From contig CAYVLI010000198.1 of NCBI GenBank assembly GCA_964452105.1, positions 1 through 5,571 of the forward strand: DNA of 5,571 nt, written 5' to 3'. The DNA is from CAYVLI01 sp964452105 [NCBI: uncultured Nitrospinota bacterium] (lineage in GTDB: Bacteria > JAUXIQ01). Numbering within the stretch: the stretch's first letter is position 1; each line of letters starts with the position of its first letter. Made by a program: the position numbers and the translations under genes. This document shows positions 1 through 5,571 of this stretch, piece after piece. The notes beneath the pieces are model-generated. The model worked only from the letters and a program-made list of their open reading frames with translations. It had not been told where the DNA came from and did no database searches.

Positions 1-198
1 TGACATTTCTTGTATGAAATCAAACACTTTGGTGATTCTGGAAGCGGAAGAGAGGGTTTGGACCAAAAAACCGAAAAACCTTTGTTAATAAAGGGACATC
101 ACAAGATACACGCCTCCCGTCTTTCCGGGATGGGCGGAAGTTTCAATATAATCCCAAATTTTGCAATAGGGCTGAAAGTAACTCCCTTACCCCTGCAC

Positions 199-226
199 GT
201 AGGGGCACGGCGCGCCGTGCGCCTAC
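199..226. repeat. 28-base near-perfect palindrome, dispersed-repeat type
   Basis: The left arm GTAGGGGCACGGCG (199-212) and right arm CGCCGTGCGCCTAC (213-226) are complementary at 13 of 14 positions and have no spacer. The outer half can also pair differently, as CCCCT (190-194) with AGGGG (201-205). The shape GTAGGGGC...GCCTAC is, from general knowledge, typical of short palindromic repeats scattered through the spacers of many environmental bacteria. Two related-looking palindromes occur in this window at 3121-3149 and 3753-3778. The single arm mismatch suggests a decayed copy. Function is unknown. Confidence 0.65.
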
Positions 227-252
227 CGTATCAAAAAAGTTTGGGGAGAGTG

Positions 253-288
253 TCTGCGGGAACACTTTTTCAAAAGGGTTCCCGCAGA
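253..288. repeat. Long stem-loop downstream of the small zinc-ribbon gene, possible terminator
   Basis: The arms TCTGCGGGAAC (253-263) and GTTCCCGCAGA (278-288) are perfectly complementary over 11 bp. After one mismatch the stem can continue through CTTTT (265-269) and AAAAG (272-276), giving a hairpin of up to about 16 pairs. It lies 50 bases past the stop codon of the 77-residue minus-strand gene and could protect or end that transcript. The T-run on the minus strand (238-233) begins about 15 bases after the stem rather than directly after it, so this is not a textbook intrinsic terminator. The surrounding wording, including the TTTGGGGAGAG tract before it, looks like a dispersed repeat. 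Confidence 0.6.
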
Positions 289-337
289 AAAGCTGTTTCC
301 TGATGACAAATTTAGGTTTATGGAAGGAGCAATAAAA

Positions 338-571
338 TCAGGTAAACTGATAGTTGCAATAACGGCAAACCCTGGCCTCAGGTCTCACCGTCTCCGCACA
401 CTGAGGACATTTCTTACCCTTCAAGGGCAAAACCGCTATTATCAGGAGCCCTACGATGGACAGGAACAGGCCGCCGAAAAACCAGGCTACAGGATTGCGG
501 TTCTTGTTTCTGGCGATGGTATAACTGACCAGCCCGCTAATAATAGCTATGATAATGTATAAAGCAGCCAT
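338..571 (-). CDS. Small membrane protein with C-terminal zinc ribbon (UPF0547-like)
   Basis: This encodes 77 residues. Two hydrophobic helices (about 2-20 and 28-50) are separated by a short basic loop (RNKNRN, 21-26). A compact zinc ribbon follows, with C55-x2-C58 and C69-x2-C72 in the pattern CPQCAE...CRYCNYQF, which matches what I know of the UPF0547 zinc-ribbon family. It probably sits in the inner membrane with the ribbon on the cytoplasmic side; its substrate or partner is unknown. I chose the ATG at 571-569 because a Shine-Dalgarno-like GGGAG lies 4 bases upstream, with AGAGG further out, and because the first hydrophobic helix begins there. The frame stays open to an ATG at 703, but those 44 extra codons are translated from a palindromic repeat (617-699), so that longer start is almost certainly wrong. 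The gene is separated from ligA by about 230 bases of mostly repeat sequence. Family-level call is good; no function is assigned. Confidence 0.8.
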   Translation of the reverse strand: MAALYIIIAIISGLVSYTIARNKNRNPVAWFFGGLFLSIVGLLIIAVLPLKGKKCPQCAETVRPEARVCRYCNYQFT

Positions 572-593
572 GTTACTCCCATCCTCTCTTAGA

Positions 594-760
594 GAACCCT
601 GAAAAAGTTTGTTTCCTGTCATTCCCCGGCTTGACCGGGGAATCCAGGTGCCCCGCAAACCATTGAAAACACTGGATTCCCGCTTTTGCGGGAAGGACAC
701 CATGCATTAAACGTAAAAAAGAAGCGGTATTCGGTATTATAGAGGACTTTTTCAGTGTTC
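594..760. repeat. Possible nested inverted-repeat (MITE-like) element with 15-bp ends
   Basis: GAACCCTGAAAAAGT (594-608) and ACTTTTTCAGTGTTC (746-760) are inverted copies of each other at 14 of 15 positions. They bracket 137 bases that include the palindromic element at 617-699. The whole 167-base stretch has no transposase and looks like a small non-autonomous element or a composite of two repeats. I see no clear target-site duplication just outside the ends. The left end abuts the ribosome binding site of the 77-residue gene (AGAGAGGATGGGAG), so that gene's leader would lie within the element. The right end is 41 bases past the ligA stop codon. Confidence 0.5.
617..699. repeat. Palindromic dispersed-repeat unit with two hairpins
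   Basis: The 83-base unit begins TGTCATTCCC and ends GGGAAGGACA, which are inverted copies at 9 of 10 positions. It contains two perfect hairpins: ATTCCCCGG/CCGGGGAAT (621-629 with 635-643) and TTCCCGC/GCGGGAA (677-683 with 688-694, tttt loop). The inner arms GGGAATCCAG (638-647) and CTGGATTCCC (672-681) are also perfectly complementary, so the unit can refold as one large cruciform. Repeats with this wording are familiar from many bacterial genomes and often yield spurious peptides such as SFPQKRESS and TWIPRSSRGMTG, as happens here on the minus strand. Lying just after ligA, it may act as a 3' stabiliser or attenuator of that transcript. Confidence 0.8.
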
Positions 761-800
761 AGCTTAAATAATTAAAGCAATTAAAGACATGAAGCCATGC

Positions 801-3054
<2,254 letters not shown>

Positions 3055-3062
3055 GTTCAAAG

Positions 3063-3070
3063 CCCTCTCC
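3063..3070 (-). promoter_or_regulatory. Ribosome binding site of the 58-residue gene
   Basis: GGAGAGGG on the minus strand ends 8 bases before the ATG at 3054 and only 2 bases before the alternative TTG at 3060. Measured from its GGAG part, the TTG is 6 bases away, so the site supports the gene but does not strictly exclude the longer start. Confidence 0.6.
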
Positions 3071-3080
3071 GGTAGCCAAC

Positions 3081-3109
3081 ATAATATAAAATAAGGTTCA
3101 TCTATTCAA
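3081..3109 (-). promoter_or_regulatory. Sigma-70-type promoter for the 58-residue gene and ligA
   Basis: On the minus strand TTGAAT (3109-3104, 4 of 6 to the -35 consensus) is followed after exactly 17 bases by TATTAT (3086-3081, 5 of 6 to the -10 consensus). The region is AT-rich against GC-rich surroundings. Transcription would begin near 3074, just ahead of the ribosome site at 3070-3063, leaving a very short leader. I found no equally good promoter in the 64 bases directly before ligA, so this one probably serves both genes. Confidence 0.55.
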
Positions 3110-3120
3110 ACCAAAATTGC

Positions 3121-3149
3121 GGAGAGGCGACCGGCCGGTCGCCCTCTCC
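3121..3149 (-). terminator. GC-rich palindrome, probable terminator after the polymerase gene
   Basis: The left arm GGAGAGGCGACC (3121-3132) pairs with the right arm GGTCGCCCTCTCC (3137-3149) over 12 bp with one bulged C, around a GGCC loop. It lies 85 bases past the stop of the polymerase gene and directly ahead of the promoter for the next unit, a sensible place for a terminator. The minus strand continues GCAATTTTGG, so the T-run is short and offset, and termination may be only partial. Its wording (GGCGACCGGCCGGTCGCC) also fits a dispersed palindromic repeat, possibly recruited as a terminator. Confidence 0.5.
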
Positions 3150-3233
3150 TATTCACACTCATACGGGCGACAGGTAGCTTAAAAAGATGGAAATCTGCCT
3201 GTTCGGGCTGGCACAGAGGCCTGCCCCTATCCA

Positions 3234-5571
3234 TCATAGCGTCTTACGCCGAAGCGTCAGGCCGATAAGTTCCACCCTCTGGGCGGTGAGCGTGCAGGCG
3301 CCGCAGTCATCCTCCACCAGGCCTGTTATCACATACGGCCCACGGGTGACCATCAGATAGCCATACTTTCTGTAGGCGGACGGAAACAGGGTTACCTCGA
3401 AGACGTCCGTCTCATCGTGCAGGGTGACAAACTTCATGTACTCCTCCCGCCCCTTCAGGCGCACCCGTCGATTGACGACCATGGTCCCGGCCACGCGCAC
3501 CACCTTCCCCGCGTGTCGGGGTATCTCCCGGGCGAATATGAGCTTCTCATCTTTCAGGTCGTCCCTGTACAGGGTCATGGGATGCGCGGAGGCCTCAAAA
3601 CCGAGTATCTCATGCTCCAGCGCCAGCTTCTTCTCCCAGGAGTAATCGGGTACGCGCGGTACGATGGCCGTGGATTGAGGGAAGTCGTCCAGGGGAAGCC
3701 CCTTCCAGAGGCTTTCACCCGCACCGCGATTCCAGGAGGAATGCGGGGTGTCGGGGCGAGCCTCGTGTTCGCCTCTCCCTCTGTCTTTGCTTTGATCGCG
3801 GGATGACCGGAGCAGCTCCAGCTTCCACATCAGCTCGGGACGGGTAAATTCGAAGCAGTCGAAAGCGCCGCACAAAATGAGGCTCTCGACCTCCTTGCCG
3901 GTGACCTCCACGCGGCGGCAAAAATCCCCCAGCGATATGAAGTAGCCCTCCTCCCTCGCCTCCAGCAAGGAATCGATGGCTTTCCTGGTGAGATCGCGCA
4001 CCTGCATCAAACCTATGCGCACGCCCTCCCCTTCCGCTGTGTAGCGGTAATCGCTGCGGTTCACGTCCGGGGGCAGAATGCTCAGCCCCATGCGACGCGC
4101 CTCCTCGATGTAGGCGAAGGCGGGGTAGAACCCGCCGCCGTTGGATATCACCGCCGCCATGAACTCCGTCGGGTAGTGCGTCTTGAGATACGCAGCCTGG
4201 AAGGAGACCTGCGCGTAGGAGGCGCTGTGGGCCTTGCAGAAGGCGTAGCCGGCGAAGCTCTTCACCTGCCGCCATATCTCCTCCGCCGTCTCCCCGTCCA
4301 CGCCGTTCCCGGCCGCACCCTCCATGAACCGCTCTTTGAGCGCCAGCACCTCTTCCGGCGAGCCCTTGAAGCTCATGGCCCGCCGTATGGAGTCCGCCTC
4401 GCCCAGGCTCAGCCCCGCCACCTCCCGCACCACGCGCATGACGTCCTCCTGGTAGATCATCACTCCGTGCGTCTCCTCCAGGAAGCGCATGGAGGAGTGC
4501 AGGTAAACCGCCTCCTCCCTGCCGTTGTGCCGCTCTATGAAGCGGCGCATCATGCCGCTGGCCGCCACGCCGGGCCGGATGACGGAGCTGGCCGCCACCA
4601 GCGTGGGGAAATCTTCCACCCTGAGCTTCTTCATCAGGTTGCGCATGCCGGGGGACTCTATGTAGAAGCAGCCCATGCTCCTCCCCGTGCGCATGAGGCG
4701 CAGCGTGCCGGGGTCTTTTATGAGCCGATGGTGAGTCATGTCCGGAGGCGTTTCGCCCTTCTCCCTGATGTCGTTTATGGTGTCGGCGATGACGGATAGC
4801 GAGCGCTGGCCTAACAGGTCCACCTTCACCAGGCCCAGGTCCTCTGCGACGTACATGTCGCACTGCGTAACCACCAACCCCTTGGGCGCCCTCTGCAAAG
4901 GAACGTAATCGGTGAGCGGCCCCGGCGTGATGACCACGCCCCCGGTGTGCACGCCCAGGTGCCGCGGGAAGCGGTCTATCGCCCGGGCCAGTTTCAGGAT
5001 AGTCTTGTACGGCTCCCTGTTCAAAGGCAGGCCGCGGGACTCGGGGATGGTCTCCACCGCCTTCTCCACAGCCGAGGCCGCGCAGTGGGGCAAACGGCGG
5101 CTGAAGGCGTTCACCTCGGCTTCGGGGAGACCAAGTGCCTTCCCCACGTCCCGCACCGCGGAGCGCGCAGAGAACCTGTTGATGGTGGCTATCATGGCCA
5201 CGCGCTCCTCTCCGTGGCGCTCGTAAACGTATCTCAGTATCTCGTCCCGCCGCCGCCAGCAGAAATCCAGGTCAATATCCGGCGGGCTGACCCGCTCCGG
5301 GTTCAGGAAGCGCTCGAAGTAGAGATCGTGCTCCAGGGGGTCCACGTGGGTAGCGCCCAGGACGTATGAGACGATGCTGTTGGCCGCCGAACCCCGCCCC
5401 ACCGTGGGAATGCCCAGCTCCCCGGCCTTCTCCACGATGTCCCACACAAGCAGGAAGTATTCGGCGTAGCCCATTTTCTGGATGATTTCGAGCTCCATCT
5501 CCAGGCGGCGCACAGCCTCGGGCGTGATGGGGCGGTAGCGCTCGCTCAGACCCCGGAAGCAGACCTTCCAT
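3234..5571 (-). CDS. DnaE-family DNA polymerase alpha subunit, short DnaE2-like form (partial, N-terminus off the window)
   Basis: This is a family C DNA polymerase. The 778 residues in the window (numbered from the first full codon at 5570-5568) follow the conserved order: fingers-side start GLSERY...MGYAEYFLLVWD; palm motif GRGSAANS (58-65); catalytic pair D98 and D100 in PPDIDLDF; third catalytic Asp D251 in KVDLLG; GCFYIESPGMR (300-310); YQEDVM (373-378); GEADSIRRAMSFK (390-402); FCKAHSASYA (444-453); helix-hairpin-helix (about 524-571); LGFEASAHP (656-664); and an OB fold (about 687-769). The N-terminal PHP domain, roughly 270-300 residues by comparison with E. coli DnaE, lies beyond 5571. 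All three catalytic aspartates are intact. It ends about ten residues after the OB fold, so the tau-binding tail of replicative DnaE is absent. GRGSAANS and PPDIDLDF recall DnaE2/ImuC, but VVTQCDMYVAEDLGLVKVDLLG is closer to other short DnaE paralogues, so the subtype is open. A hydrophilic linker at about 588-619 looks repeat-derived. No imuA or imuB is visible. Confidence 0.95.
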   Translation of the reverse strand, partial: WKVCFRGLSERYRPITPEAVRRLEMELEIIQKMGYAEYFLLVWDIVEKAGELGIPTVGRGSAANSIVSYVLGATHVDPLEHDLYFERFLNPERVSPPDIDLDFCWRRRDEILRYVYERHGEERVAMIATINRFSARSAVRDVGKALGLPEAEVNAFSRRLPHCAASAVEKAVETIPESRGLPLNREPYKTILKLARAIDRFPRHLGVHTGGVVITPGPLTDYVPLQRAPKGLVVTQCDMYVAEDLGLVKVDLLGQRSLSVIADTINDIREKGETPPDMTHHRLIKDPGTLRLMRTGRSMGCFYIESPGMRNLMKKLRVEDFPTLVAASSVIRPGVAASGMMRRFIERHNGREEAVYLHSSMRFLEETHGVMIYQEDVMRVVREVAGLSLGEADSIRRAMSFKGSPEEVLALKERFMEGAAGNGVDGETAEEIWRQVKSFAGYAFCKAHSASYAQVSFQAAYLKTHYPTEFMAAVISNGGGFYPAFAYIEEARRMGLSILPPDVNRSDYRYTAEGEGVRIGLMQVRDLTRKAIDSLLEAREEGYFISLGDFCRRVEVTGKEVESLILCGAFDCFEFTRPELMWKLELLRSSRDQSKDRGRGEHEARPDTPHSSWNRGAGESLWKGLPLDDFPQSTAIVPRVPDYSWEKKLALEHEILGFEASAHPMTLYRDDLKDEKLIFAREIPRHAGKVVRVAGTMVVNRRVRLKGREEYMKFVTLHDETDVFEVTLFPSAYRKYGYLMVTRGPYVITGLVEDDCGACTLTAQRVELIGLTLRRKTL
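3753..3778. repeat. Degenerate palindromic repeat inside the polymerase coding sequence
   Basis: GGCGA (3755-3759) and TCGCC (3769-3773) form an inverted repeat whose outer bases continue imperfectly as GGGGCGA...TCGCCTCTCC. The minus strand here contains GGAGAGGCGA, the same ten bases that open the palindrome at 3121. A second small inverted repeat, ATTCC/GGAAT, lies nearby at about 3730-3743. The stretch is read in frame as GRGEHEARPD within a low-complexity hydrophilic linker of the polymerase. The match is short, so assignment to the repeat family is tentative. Confidence 0.35.

Larger units (their letters stand above)
1..337. other. Gene-free region carrying several inverted repeats
   Basis: I see no convincing gene here. 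The only sizeable open frame (plus strand, about 10-303) runs straight through two palindromes, resembles no protein family I know, has no clear ribosome binding site, and opposes the direction of every other gene. The region holds a near-perfect 28-base palindrome (199-226) and a long stem-loop (253-288), both listed separately. A weak 5-bp inverted repeat CCTTT/AAAGG (79-83 with 90-94) is followed on the minus strand by T-rich sequence, which is only faintly terminator-like. This is the region downstream of the minus-strand 77-residue gene. Confidence 0.6.

Noticed and set aside
10-303. Plus-strand open frame of 97 codons at the left end
   Set aside because: It reads through two palindromic repeats, has no recognisable domain or good ribosome site, and runs opposite to all supported genes.
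617-699. Possible CRISPR-like repeat
   Set aside because: There is one copy only, with no regularly spaced repeats or spacers and no cas genes in the window.
725-738. Tandem CGGTATT CGGTATT duplication
   Set aside because: Only two copies of 7 bases with no associated feature; too short to interpret.
736-741. Perfect TATAAT on the minus strand between ligA and the zinc-ribbon gene
   Set aside because: No -35-like hexamer lies 16-18 bases upstream, and it is about 165 bases from the gene start; it could be chance in AT-rich DNA.
3181-3196. AGAT/ATCT mini-hairpin followed by TTTTT on the minus strand, as a terminator for the polymerase gene
   Set aside because: The stem has only four A/T-rich pairs, too weak for an intrinsic terminator; the palindrome at 3121-3149 is the better candidate.
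3715-4863. 382-codon minus-strand open frame in another frame of the polymerase gene
   Set aside because: Its product is a low-complexity Gly/Arg/His-rich sequence, and the overlapping frame carries all DnaE motifs with catalytic residues.

Overview
The window is a bacterial chromosomal segment in which every gene I can support lies on the minus strand. Read in transcription order (right to left), it holds: the C-terminal three quarters of a DnaE-family DNA polymerase (runs off the right edge); a short intergenic region with a strong palindrome and a good sigma-70-type promoter; a 58-residue two-helix membrane protein; a complete NAD-dependent DNA ligase (LigA); a repeat-rich spacer; a 77-residue membrane/zinc-ribbon protein; and about 340 bases without a gene that carry further palindromes.

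The organism is a bacterium, because NAD-dependent LigA is essentially a bacterial enzyme. Coding DNA is GC-rich and the spacers are more AT-rich. Short dispersed-repeat-like palindromes of the 'ATTCCCCGG...CCGGGGAAT / CTGGATTCCC' and 'GTAGGGGC...GCCTAC' kinds occur in the spacers. From memory, such repeats are common in Deltaproteobacteria-like, Nitrospirota-like and some Chloroflexota genomes. The lineage cannot be fixed from this window.

The polymerase and the ligase are both DNA replication/repair enzymes, but the sequence suggests separate transcription units. The polymerase gene ends at 3234. A 29-base palindrome (3121-3149) could end its transcript. A promoter (3081-3109) then starts a unit made of the 58-residue protein and ligA, 64 bases apart. 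The polymerase has DnaE2/short-DnaE-type sequence signatures (GRGSAANS, PPDIDLDF) and stops just after its OB fold, so it lacks the tau-binding tail of a replicative DnaE. It may be an accessory or repair polymerase.

No CRISPR array, RNA gene, transposase or recognisable defence system is visible. The most interesting points concern repeats: a nested inverted-repeat element (594-760) between ligA and the small zinc-ribbon gene, which creates a false N-terminal extension of that gene; and repeat-like sequence read in frame as a hydrophilic linker in the polymerase, at the place where replicative enzymes carry their clamp-binding hinge.
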